DNA of 42,357 bases from Segetibacter sp. (GTDB taxonomy: Bacteria; Bacteroidota; Bacteroidia; Chitinophagales; Chitinophagaceae), in assembly GCA_021154405.1 (NCBI GenBank), contig JAJKIP010000062.1, positions 1-42,357 of the forward strand. Reading direction: 5' to 3'. The translations under genes and the position numbers were made by a program. How positions within the stretch are numbered: the first letter of the stretch is position 1; each line of letters starts with the position of its first letter. Shown in pieces: positions 1 to 8,366 of the stretch. A model generated the notes under the pieces. It was not told the origin of the DNA, made no database searches, and worked only from the letters and a program-made list of their open reading frames with translations.

Positions 1-2655
1 CAGGCCTTGCAGGGACAGGTTGCCGGTGTTTTTGTTGCTGCCAATACAGGTGCACCCGGTGATGGAATCAAAGTCAGGATCAGGGGAGAAGGTACATTGG
101 GCAATAATGAAGTATTATATGTTGTAGATGGTGTTTCCACACGGGACATTTCATTTCTGAATATGTCGGATGTTAAATCACTGACCGTACTGAAAGATGC
201 ATCGGCAACTGCAATATATGGTTCAAGAGCTGCCGGTGGTGTAGTTGTTATTACTACCAACAGTGGTCAAAAGGGGAAAACGAATATTGTTGTTGACTAT
301 TTTTCAGGGTTCCACAATGCAGCTAATCTTCCAAAGATGTTGAATGCGGATCAATATTTAACAGTAAAAGATATAGCCTGGCACAATACTGCAGGAAATG
401 CGGCCGGTGCTACCAGCCCTTATAAAGCTGACCGGAGCAGGACTGACCTCGCCAATACAGACTGGCAGGATGAATTGTTTAATACTGGCAAATCCAAAAA
501 CCTTCAGGTTTCAGCTTCGGGTGGTTCCGAGGCTGTACAATACTTACTTTCTGCCGGCTATTACGGACAGGATGGAATTGTTGTGGACGATCACGATCAA
601 TACAAACGTTTTAATTTCCGGGCAAATATCAATGCAAACATTTCTGATCGCCTGAAAGTAGGAACCAATGTGCTGATAAGTTACGCCAGACAGGACAAGT
701 TATCCTCCAGCGGTGATGCACCTGGTGTTATTCGTCATGCTTTGTTGCGACCTCCTGTTATAGGGGTGTATAAAAGCCCTACAGACCCTACCTGGTCTGC
801 AGCCAACCCTTATACAGACTTACCCTTCTATTTGAATAATAATAGTAATGGCGGATGGAGTAAAATCTATGAATTCACTTCTAATCCTATCGCGATCGTT
901 CATTTTACTGATGATAAACGAAATACTTATCAAACATTTGGAAATGTATATGGAGAATATGCCTTCTTAGGTGATAAATCCCTGAGGTTCCGGACCAACC
1001 TGGGCATCGACATCAGCTTTTCCCATAATAAAAAGTTTGCTGAGAATTTTGGGGATGATACTGATAATGATCCGGCTGAACCTTATCCGGGTGCAGGACG
1101 AAATAACCGGCCTAATAACCTGGATGAAAACTTTGGTCAAACTATGACCTTTACCTTTAGTAACACGCTTAATTACCTGAAGACTATCAACGGTAAACAT
1201 AGCATCAACGCTCTGCTCGGAACTGAAAATATCAGCAGTAAATCATCCGGGATAGGTGGAAGCAGGCAAAATTTTGATAATACCAGCAGTTCCTTCCGTT
1301 ATCTTGATTATGGTAGCACTGCAAACCTGTATAATGGTGGTTCTGCCAGCAACTGGAACCTGTTATCTTTTTTTGCTTCAGGAACCTATGGTTATGATAA
1401 TAAATATTTTGCAACTGCAACAATAAGAGCTGATGCGTCTTCCCGCTTTGGACCAAATAATAAATGGGGTTATTTTCCTTCCGTTTCTGCGGGCTGGAGA
1501 ATTTTACAGGAAAAATTTATGGAGAATGTTGACTGGTTATCCAATTTAAAACTACGGGCCAGCTGGGGCCAGTCCGGCAATCAGGAAATACCTGATCATG
1601 CCTATGAGACTGTTGTTACAAAAGTAGGCGGAGTAGTAAATACGGTCCGCTATGGTAACCCCGATATTAAATGGGAAAGCACTACCCAAACCAATATCGG
1701 TTTAGATGCGGGTATACTGAAAAATAAACTCTCTTTTTCTGCCGATTACTTTATAAAAAGAACAAATGACATCTTATTGGCGGTAGGCTTGCCGGCGGTT
1801 TCCGTTGGTGTGATCGAAAAAACCTTTGTGAATGCTGGGGAGGTTACCAATAAGGGATTTGAATTCGGTGTGAATTACCAGGAAAACACTCACGCTTTCA
1901 AGTATAGTATAAACGCAAATATTGCCACGCTAGCCAACAACGTGGATAAACTGCAAACTTTCGTAAAGAGCATTATTGACGATGGCACCCATACAAAAAC
2001 TGAGGTTGGACAGCCAATCAGTTCATACTATGGCCTTGTATTTGACGGCATTTATCAAAATACCGGTGAAATAACCAAACACCTGTTTTCAAATGCAAAC
2101 GGCGCACAACCTGGTGATATCCGGTTCAAAGATTTGAATAATGACGGACAGATCAACGCAAACGACAGAAGTTTTATTGGCAACCCCATCCCAAAACTGA
2201 CCTATGGTCTTGCCTTTTCTGCAGAATATAACCGTTTCGATTTTTCATTTTTACTTCAGGGAGTAGAAGGTGTTGACCGTTACAATGACCTGAAACAGAT
2301 ATTGAATTACGATAGCCGTCCCTTCAATTCCATGGTTTCAGTGCTGAAAAGCTGGTCAGGCGATGGTTCAAGTAATACAATTCCCCGGCTGACCTTTAAT
2401 AATAACGGTGGTGGTAATGTCTCCAGTGTTTTTGTTGAAGATGCTTCTTATTTCCGGTTAAAGAACATTGAGGTCGGGTACAGTTTCAACACGAAAAATA
2501 TGGGTGTAAAAAACCTGCGCCTGTTTGTAGCGGGACAAAACCTGCTGACCAGTACAAAATATACAGGTCTTGACCCTGAATCTACTTCGTTGATCGATAA
2601 AGGCACTTACCCTCAATCAACCGCAGTTCTGGTAGGTGTAAAAATAAATCTATAA
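1..2655 (+). CDS. SusC/RagA-family TonB-linked outer-membrane transporter (5' end outside window)
   Basis: This is the outer-membrane TonB-dependent channel that imports an oligosaccharide under its SusD lid. The reading frame is open from base 1, so the N-terminus (signal peptide, carboxypeptidase-regulatory-like domain and the start of the plug) lies upstream. What remains begins in the plug, with VRIRGEGTLG, VLYVVDGVS and the SusC hallmark TVLKDASATAIYGSRAAGG, and continues through a long beta-barrel. An Asp-rich loop, FKDLNNDGQINANDR, near the C-terminal third is a calcium-loop-like motif common in SusC proteins. The protein ends in a short hydrophobic strand, VLVGVKINL. About 884 residues are visible; full SusC proteins are usually around 1000. 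A SusD gene follows after 36 bp, forming the usual pair. Substrate cannot be read from the sequence; the GH130 neighbour suggests a mannoside. Confidence 0.96.
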   Translation, partial: QALQGQVAGVFVAANTGAPGDGIKVRIRGEGTLGNNEVLYVVDGVSTRDISFLNMSDVKSLTVLKDASATAIYGSRAAGGVVVITTNSGQKGKTNIVVDYFSGFHNAANLPKMLNADQYLTVKDIAWHNTAGNAAGATSPYKADRSRTDLANTDWQDELFNTGKSKNLQVSASGGSEAVQYLLSAGYYGQDGIVVDDHDQYKRFNFRANINANISDRLKVGTNVLISYARQDKLSSSGDAPGVIRHALLRPPVIGVYKSPTDPTWSAANPYTDLPFYLNNNSNGGWSKIYEFTSNPIAIVHFTDDKRNTYQTFGNVYGEYAFLGDKSLRFRTNLGIDISFSHNKKFAENFGDDTDNDPAEPYPGAGRNNRPNNLDENFGQTMTFTFSNTLNYLKTINGKHSINALLGTENISSKSSGIGGSRQNFDNTSSSFRYLDYGSTANLYNGGSASNWNLLSFFASGTYGYDNKYFATATIRADASSRFGPNNKWGYFPSVSAGWRILQEKFMENVDWLSNLKLRASWGQSGNQEIPDHAYETVVTKVGGVVNTVRYGNPDIKWESTTQTNIGLDAGILKNKLSFSADYFIKRTNDILLAVGLPAVSVGVIEKTFVNAGEVTNKGFEFGVNYQENTHAFKYSINANIATLANNVDKLQTFVKSIIDDGTHTKTEVGQPISSYYGLVFDGIYQNTGEITKHLFSNANGAQPGDIRFKDLNNDGQINANDRSFIGNPIPKLTYGLAFSAEYNRFDFSFLLQGVEGVDRYNDLKQILNYDSRPFNSMVSVLKSWSGDGSSNTIPRLTFNNNGGGNVSSVFVEDASYFRLKNIEVGYSFNTKNMGVKNLRLFVAGQNLLTSTKYTGLDPESTSLIDKGTYPQSTAVLVGVKINL

Positions 2656-2691
2656 ACAACCTTCCGCCAGGTCGGAATTAAAATAGTAATT

Positions 2692-4176
2692 ATGAAAAAA
2701 ATATTTGTAACAGGATTTATAATCACCATTGCGGCTTTAGCAGGTTGTAAAAAGCAACTGACCACAAAACCAATTGGATTATTGACCCTGGATCAGGTAA
2801 ATGCTGCGCCTACATTGAACACGGTAGAAACGGCTGTCAGCTCATCCTATGAACTGCTATCAAGCAGGTTGAATATATTGGCAGAGTGGGATTGGGGTGG
2901 AGGTCTTGTTTTCCAAAATGATTATATCCTGCAGGATATTGCTTCTGATGATATGGAAAAAAAATGGAGCCCTGATGGTGACCAGCCCTGGATGGATGAA
3001 ATCAACAATTTCACCTTTACTTCAACCAACGGCGGTCCAAATGGTTTATGGAAATATGACTATGAAGGAATAAAAAGGATCAATTTGGCTATCAGCTTTC
3101 TGACAAAGGCCGATATAGAAGCAATTACAGGAATAACTACTGCAAGAAAAAATCAATTGCTGGGAGAAGCCTATTTTTTACGTTCTTATTATTATTTCTC
3201 CCTGGTGACCAATTTTGGAGATGTGCCCTTGATCCTTTCACCGGTAAAAACTTACCAGGAAGCTTTTGAGGTAGCGGTAAGAGCTGATAAAAACGTTGTA
3301 TGGGACAGGATAAAAGCCGATCTGGCATTGGCAAAACCGTTGTTGCCCGCTTCAAAGTACTCTTCTGCTACAGAAAAATGGAGAGTTTCCAAAGGTGCAG
3401 TAATCGCACTCCAGGCAAAGGCTGCTTTGTATACACAAAAGTGGAATGAGGTAATAACCCTTGTTACGGAACTGGAAGCACTTGGTTTCTATTCTTTGAA
3501 CGCCAATTATTTCAGCAGTTTTAATACGTCCACTGAATTTGCAGAGAACGAAGATATTTTTCTGTATGATCATCAAAGCAATCAAACTCCAAGAAGAGGT
3601 GATGGACTTTGTGCGCCACTGGATTGGGGCTTTTTTGCACCCAGCACTGATTTTTTGAATTCATTTGAAGCAAATGATCCAAGAAAATTATATACTGTAG
3701 ATGTACCCAATAAAAATGTAAACAAGTTGTTGGGTAGTTTAAATGGAACATTCAAAGGAAATGATGATGCTCCTACCAATAAAATATACATGCGCATGGC
3801 TGATGCATTGCTTTGGAAAGCGGAAGCGTATATCGAAACATCGAATTTTCCCGCTGCAATAGCAATCATTAACCAGATAAGAGCAAGAGCCAGGAATACA
3901 GTGACCGCAACCGGTGGCACAGTTCCCGCAGGCACATTGCCAGACAGGCCTGCATCAACGGATAAAGCGACTGTCAAAGCATGGTTAATATCTGAAAGAA
4001 GAGCAGAGTTGGGATTTGAATCCCAAAGAATGCTGGATTTAAAAAGATGGGGAATTGCAAAATCCGTTATGACAGCCCATGGAAAAGCTTTCCAGGACAA
4101 ACATTATCTATATCCCATTCCACAGGGAGAAATAGATGCGTCTGCAGGTACGTTGACACAAAACCCAGGATATTGA
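2692..4176 (+). CDS. RagB/SusD-family nutrient-binding outer-membrane lipoprotein
   Basis: This is a 494-residue surface lipoprotein that forms the lid on the SusC channel encoded just upstream and binds glycan. It starts with a lipoprotein signal (MKKIFVTGFII, then the lipobox LAGC with Cys near residue 19). It contains SusD/TPR features: LLGEAYFLRSYYYFSLV, in which the ARFLRA-like motif of the family is recognisable, and the C-terminal RAELGFESQRMLDLKRWG and YLYPIPQGEID motifs, which are typical of the SusD C-terminal domain. The protein ends LTQNPGY, the usual SusD ending. The gap to susC is 36 bp and to the GH130 gene about 40 bp, so co-transcription is likely. At 494 residues it is normal for the family. 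The ligand is unknown. Confidence 0.96.
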   Translation: MKKIFVTGFIITIAALAGCKKQLTTKPIGLLTLDQVNAAPTLNTVETAVSSSYELLSSRLNILAEWDWGGGLVFQNDYILQDIASDDMEKKWSPDGDQPWMDEINNFTFTSTNGGPNGLWKYDYEGIKRINLAISFLTKADIEAITGITTARKNQLLGEAYFLRSYYYFSLVTNFGDVPLILSPVKTYQEAFEVAVRADKNVVWDRIKADLALAKPLLPASKYSSATEKWRVSKGAVIALQAKAALYTQKWNEVITLVTELEALGFYSLNANYFSSFNTSTEFAENEDIFLYDHQSNQTPRRGDGLCAPLDWGFFAPSTDFLNSFEANDPRKLYTVDVPNKNVNKLLGSLNGTFKGNDDAPTNKIYMRMADALLWKAEAYIETSNFPAAIAIINQIRARARNTVTATGGTVPAGTLPDRPASTDKATVKAWLISERRAELGFESQRMLDLKRWGIAKSVMTAHGKAFQDKHYLYPIPQGEIDASAGTLTQNPGY

Positions 4177-4216
4177 GTGAATAGCGATCAGTCACCTTAC
4201 CAAAATATATGTGCGG

Positions 4217-5284
4217 ATGAAAGACATAGCGAAACGGTTTGCTGAAAACCCATTACTGTCTCCGGCTGATCTTAAAGCCAGTGCCGATGGCCTTCAGATT
4301 ACCTGTCTCCTGAATCCCGGGGTATTTCGCTATGAAGACAAGACCTGGTTGATTATACGCGTGGCTGAAAGACCCGAACAAAAAGAGGATACCCTCTCTT
4401 TTCCCGTACTGACGGAATCCGGGGCAACCAGGATCATTGAAATTAAAAAGGATGATCCCGCATTAACAGCTACAGATGCCAGGGTGATTAATTACAAGGG
4501 TATTGATTACCTGACCACGCTATCGCATCTCCGTTTGCTTTGCAGTATTGACGGAATCCATTTTAATGAACCGGCCGGCTATCAAGCATTGATGGGGGAG
4601 GGAGTATTGCAAACATTTGGCATAGAAGATTGCAGGGTGATTTGGCTTGAAGATAAATATCATCTTACGTTTACGGCCGTATCGGATAATGGAGTAGGAG
4701 TAGGATTGCGTACTACTACCGATTGGAAAAAATTTAGATCGTACGGAATGATCCTGCCACCTCACAATAAAGACTGTGCCATTTTTGAAGAAAGGATAAA
4801 TGGATTATACTATGCGTTGCATCGCCCGAGCAGTGTAGATATCGGTGGTAATTATATCTGGCTGGCTTCATCGCCTGATGGTGTACACTGGGGGAATCAT
4901 CAATGCATTATAAAAACCCGAAAGGATAGCTGGGATAGTGCCAGAGTTGGAGCTGGCGCATCACCTATCAAAACAGAAAGGGGTTGGCTGGAAATTTATC
5001 ACGGTGCCAATGAGCAGCATCAATACTGTTTAGGCGCTTTTCTAGTTGACAGTAACGATCCCTCTAAAGTTATCGCACGTACGGAGAAACCTATTATGGT
5101 CCCTACTGCGGATTATGAGCGAAGCGGTTTTTTCGGTAACGTAGTATTTACTAATGGGCATACCATGAGTCCCGATGGGGATACTATCACGGTATATTAT
5201 GGCGCCTCTGACGAATTTGTTTGCGGGGCCAATTTTTCACTGAAAGAAATATTCTCACTATTAAAATATGATCATGCGCAATAA
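4217..5284 (+). CDS. GH130-family beta-mannoside phosphorylase or hydrolase-like protein
   Basis: This 355-residue protein has no signal peptide and so is probably cytoplasmic. It resembles GH130, a five-bladed beta-propeller family that phosphorolyses beta-mannosides (for example mannosyl-glucose, mannosyl-GlcNAc or mannan oligosaccharides) or in some subgroups hydrolyses them. Family signatures visible are LLNPGVFRYEDKTWLIIRVA near the N-terminus, FGIEDCRV (the family usually has EDPR; the Asp near residue 138 is the expected proton donor), NKDCAIFEERINGLYYALHRP-type phosphate/sugar-site residues in the middle, WDSARVGAGASPI, and GWLEIYHGA. A GTG codon at 4211 is in frame two codons earlier; I prefer ATG at 4217. 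It overlaps the MFS gene by 11-17 bp, which indicates translational coupling of import and intracellular cleavage. The subfamily, and hence phosphorylase versus hydrolase, cannot be settled by eye. Confidence 0.9.
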   Translation: MKDIAKRFAENPLLSPADLKASADGLQITCLLNPGVFRYEDKTWLIIRVAERPEQKEDTLSFPVLTESGATRIIEIKKDDPALTATDARVINYKGIDYLTTLSHLRLLCSIDGIHFNEPAGYQALMGEGVLQTFGIEDCRVIWLEDKYHLTFTAVSDNGVGVGLRTTTDWKKFRSYGMILPPHNKDCAIFEERINGLYYALHRPSSVDIGGNYIWLASSPDGVHWGNHQCIIKTRKDSWDSARVGAGASPIKTERGWLEIYHGANEQHQYCLGAFLVDSNDPSKVIARTEKPIMVPTADYERSGFFGNVVFTNGHTMSPDGDTITVYYGASDEFVCGANFSLKEIFSLLKYDHAQ

Positions 5285-6566
5285 ATTGAAAATAGAAATT
5301 GATCATTTTAACAGTCAGCCACGTAATTTCAGGATATTGATATTTACAAACCTGGTCTATGCCTTTGTATTGCCGGTGATAGATACTTTCGTGGCAGCAT
5401 ATATTATGCGAAACACGCATGGAGATATTACCAAGGTCGTCATTTACCAGCTCACCATTTACACCGGAATACCGCTCACTTTCTTATTGAATGGCTGGCT
5501 ATTAAAACATTTTGATATCCGGAAATTGTATTCGGCAGGCATGATGCTTAGTGGCGTATCGATGATAGTAATGATGTCTTTAAAAGAGCTTGATGTGGTG
5601 GGAATTGGTGTGGCGGGCATGATCATGGGACTAAGTTTTGGTTTTTATTGGGCAAACAGGGATTTTTTGGCCCTGTCCATAACCAATGATAATAACCGGA
5701 ATTATTATTACGGGATGGAAATGCTGTTTTATACCATTATTTCCGTGCTTATTCCGATTACTATAGGCTTATTTATCGATTCCCAGATCAGTGACAACCA
5801 GAAACATACCGCCTATATAATTATTACAGGCGTAGTATTTTTAATAACGGTTTTAGCTTCAATTGTTTGTTTCCGGGGTACTTTCAAAAACCCGGAACAG
5901 AAAAAATATATCTTTTTTAAATTTCATCCACTCTGGTATAAGTTATTGGCGCTGGCTACACTGAAAGGTTTGGCCCAGGGTTTTTTGGTGACAGCACCCG
6001 CTATGCTGATATTGCGTTTTTTTGGAAATGAAGGCGCACTGGGCTCTGCGGTGTCAATTGGAGCTGTTATCGCGGCAGGGATCATGTATGTGCTTGGACG
6101 GATCTCGAAACCATCGGACAGGATAAAAATATTTGCAGCTGGCCTTATTTTGTTTGCCATTGGCGCTGTAGTGAACGGTGTTTTATTTAGTCAGCCAGGA
6201 GTGGTAATATTTATTTTATTATTGTTAATAGCAAAACCTTTGCTGGATCTGGCGTATTTTCCTATACAATTCCAGGTAATTGATATTGTAAGTAAGATCG
6301 AGAAAAGAAGTGAATTTGCCTATATCCTCAATCATGAGGCTGGATTGTATGTTGGCCGGTTTTCAGGTGCAGCAACTTTTTTGATCATGGCCCGTTACGG
6401 TTCAGCGGAAATTGCCCTGAGGTATGCTGTAATAATCATTGCAGGGTTGCAACTTTGTTCCATATTTGTCGCCCGGAAAATAATTCAGCAGGGAAAAGAG
6501 TTTTTCCACCAGGAAGTGCCAGTTAATATGAAAGTAATCTCCGAGGTGTTACAAGCGCCTTTATAA
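5268..6566 (+). CDS. Major facilitator superfamily (MFS) transporter, probable oligosaccharide importer
   Basis: This 432-residue integral membrane protein has about 12 hydrophobic helices, starting with FRILIFTNLVYAFVLPVIDTF and ending around residue 405, followed by a short hydrophilic tail. That is the expected size and layout of an MFS carrier. The start codon lies inside the end of the GH130 gene (ATG at 5268, or a second in-frame ATG at 5274). Bacteroidota mannoside and N-glycan PULs often pair a GH130 enzyme with an MFS carrier that brings the disaccharide across the inner membrane, and this arrangement fits here. The substrate is inferred only from context. The basic loop QKKYIFFKFHPLWYK near mid-protein is consistent with the long cytoplasmic loop between helices 6 and 7. 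Confidence 0.9.
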   Translation: MIMRNKLKIEIDHFNSQPRNFRILIFTNLVYAFVLPVIDTFVAAYIMRNTHGDITKVVIYQLTIYTGIPLTFLLNGWLLKHFDIRKLYSAGMMLSGVSMIVMMSLKELDVVGIGVAGMIMGLSFGFYWANRDFLALSITNDNNRNYYYGMEMLFYTIISVLIPITIGLFIDSQISDNQKHTAYIIITGVVFLITVLASIVCFRGTFKNPEQKKYIFFKFHPLWYKLLALATLKGLAQGFLVTAPAMLILRFFGNEGALGSAVSIGAVIAAGIMYVLGRISKPSDRIKIFAAGLILFAIGAVVNGVLFSQPGVVIFILLLLIAKPLLDLAYFPIQFQVIDIVSKIEKRSEFAYILNHEAGLYVGRFSGAATFLIMARYGSAEIALRYAVIIIAGLQLCSIFVARKIIQQGKEFFHQEVPVNMKVISEVLQAPL

Positions 6567-6615
6567 TAAATTGAAACAGTAGATTGGCGGGATTATCTTC
6601 GAATATAGAGAGCTT

Positions 6616-8343
6616 ATGAAAAATAGTTTAACGATAATGTTCGCCTTCCTGCTTTTTGCAGGTTGTAAAGAACCCGCCGCCATTCCGGTTAAGCAGCAAA
6701 ATCTGGCGCGTGTAGACCAGATGCCGGATCTGCCACAGCCTTTGCAAATAATAGACTATAAAAAACTGGCCCTTCGTTTCGACAGCACAGTGTATGACTT
6801 TAACGCCAGTGGAAGATTCTGGCCGATAATATGGAAAGATAGCAGTAATAAGAATTATGCTCAAATGGTAGTGGGTTTATATACCGCTATCGGCGATGTC
6901 CGCCAGGGCCCGGCCAATAACAATGGGATGTTTCACGAAGCTCTTGCAACGATGGGCGCCGTAATGGGTGCGAGTTTGGTTGGCATAGACAAAAGCAATC
7001 AAAAGGGTCTTGATTATGTGAACATGTTGAAGAATTATTTTAACAGTGAAACCGGCTGGGATATCATGATGAATAACACATGCCCCGAAGTTGCGCTGCT
7101 GGGCGGGGGTTATGGGCGTGATTGGTGGTATGATGTATATCCTAACTTATTGTTTTATGCCATCTGCGATCTGTATCCGGATCACCCGGGATTTGATGAT
7201 ATGGCCAGGCGGATTGCCGATAAATTTTTCGAAGCCGATTCCATTTTGAATGGCAATTACGATTACTCCTATTTTGATTATGGGAAGATGCAACCTGTGA
7301 AGAATCAGATCTGCGCCCAGCCTGATGCAGCTGCGGGTCATGCCTGGGTTTTATATGCCGCGTATAAAAAATTTGGCGACCCAAGGTATCTCCGTGGAGC
7401 TTTGAGTGCCTTAGCTGCCTTGCAATCTCAACCATTAAACCCTACTTACGAGCTTTTGATGCCGTTCGGAGCTTATTTAGCTGCAAGAGTAAATGCGGAA
7501 CAGGGGAAAAAATATGATGTCAAAAAAATGCTCGAGTGGACATTTGATGGCACTCCCGTTTGTCGCGAAGGATGGGGTGTTTTGACAGGCAATTGGAATG
7601 GTTTTGATATATCCGGGATAGTAGGAAGCACGGTTGATCATGGAGGGTATGGATTTTTAATGAACACATATGATGCTGCCTGGCCGTTGCTGCCAATGGT
7701 CCGATATGATCAATCCCTTGCAAATGCAATTGGTAAATGGATGCTGAATGCGGCCAATGCATCGCGTTTTTTTTATCCTGCTTATATGCCTGATGAACAT
7801 GAAACTATTCCGCAACTTGCAATAGTTACTAAAGGTGTTATAGCTTATGAAGGAATGGTGCGAAAATCAACACAGCAGCAACATGAAAACCTGTCGGGAC
7901 CAGTTGCTCAGGGCGACGGTCCTCTATGGGTGCCAGGTAAAAACCCTGAGGAAACCCAATTCAGCGTATATGGAAGCGCTCACGTTGGGATCTTCGGAAG
8001 TATTATTCATACTACTGAGGTGCCTGGAATTTTACAGTTAAATTTACTGGCTACAGATTTCTATCACGACAGGGCGTGGCCAACTTATTTGTATTATAAT
8101 CCATATAATGAAAATAAATTGGTAACCATGAGCATCATGATTGGTCAAAATACGGACCTGTATGATATCATATCCGGGAAGATTATTGCCCGCAATGCCT
8201 CAGGTTCTGTGCAGATAGAACTTCCCGCCAAAAACTCTGCGGTAATTGTATGCGTGCCAGGGGGAGCCAAAGTGACTTATACAGCAAACAAAATGCTTGT
8301 GAATGACATTGTAGTGGATTACAATTTTCAACGTAAAAAATAG
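6616..8343 (+). CDS. PUL-encoded lipoprotein of unknown function, likely alpha-helical-barrel carbohydrate-active protein
   Basis: This is a 575-residue predicted lipoprotein, with signal MKNSLTIMFAFLLFAGC and lipobox FAGC. I do not recognise a named family. The body is rich in aromatic and acidic motifs typical of (alpha/alpha)6-barrel glycosidases or lyases: ASGRFWPIIW, GMFHEALATMGAVMGASLVG, a Gly-rich GGGYGRDWWYDVYPNLLF, helical repeats such as GHAWVLYAAYKKFGDPRYL (a pattern seen in six-hairpin enzymes), and CREGWGVLTGNWNGFDISG. The last 70 or so residues look like a beta-sandwich tail (LYDIISGKIIAR ... SAVIVCVPGGAKV), again common in such enzymes. It lies 49 bp after the MFS gene on the same strand, so it probably belongs to this PUL. 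Exported localisation would place it upstream of the MFS step. A short hairpin follows at 8363-8377. Confidence 0.85.
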   Translation: MKNSLTIMFAFLLFAGCKEPAAIPVKQQNLARVDQMPDLPQPLQIIDYKKLALRFDSTVYDFNASGRFWPIIWKDSSNKNYAQMVVGLYTAIGDVRQGPANNNGMFHEALATMGAVMGASLVGIDKSNQKGLDYVNMLKNYFNSETGWDIMMNNTCPEVALLGGGYGRDWWYDVYPNLLFYAICDLYPDHPGFDDMARRIADKFFEADSILNGNYDYSYFDYGKMQPVKNQICAQPDAAAGHAWVLYAAYKKFGDPRYLRGALSALAALQSQPLNPTYELLMPFGAYLAARVNAEQGKKYDVKKMLEWTFDGTPVCREGWGVLTGNWNGFDISGIVGSTVDHGGYGFLMNTYDAAWPLLPMVRYDQSLANAIGKWMLNAANASRFFYPAYMPDEHETIPQLAIVTKGVIAYEGMVRKSTQQQHENLSGPVAQGDGPLWVPGKNPEETQFSVYGSAHVGIFGSIIHTTEVPGILQLNLLATDFYHDRAWPTYLYYNPYNENKLVTMSIMIGQNTDLYDIISGKIIARNASGSVQIELPAKNSAVIVCVPGGAKVTYTANKMLVNDIVVDYNFQRKK

Positions 8344-8366
8344 GCCTCTGGAAATAGGTTTCTTCC

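Noticed and set aside
2662-2677. TTCCG-CCAGGT-CGGAA hairpin between the first susC and susD
   Set aside because: Five pairs only and no T-run; hairpins of this size occur by chance, so no attenuation claim is made.
3582-4100. 172-codon open frame antisense to the first susD gene
   Set aside because: It lies wholly inside a well-supported SusD gene and its protein resembles no family; its length is a by-product of codon bias on the other strand.
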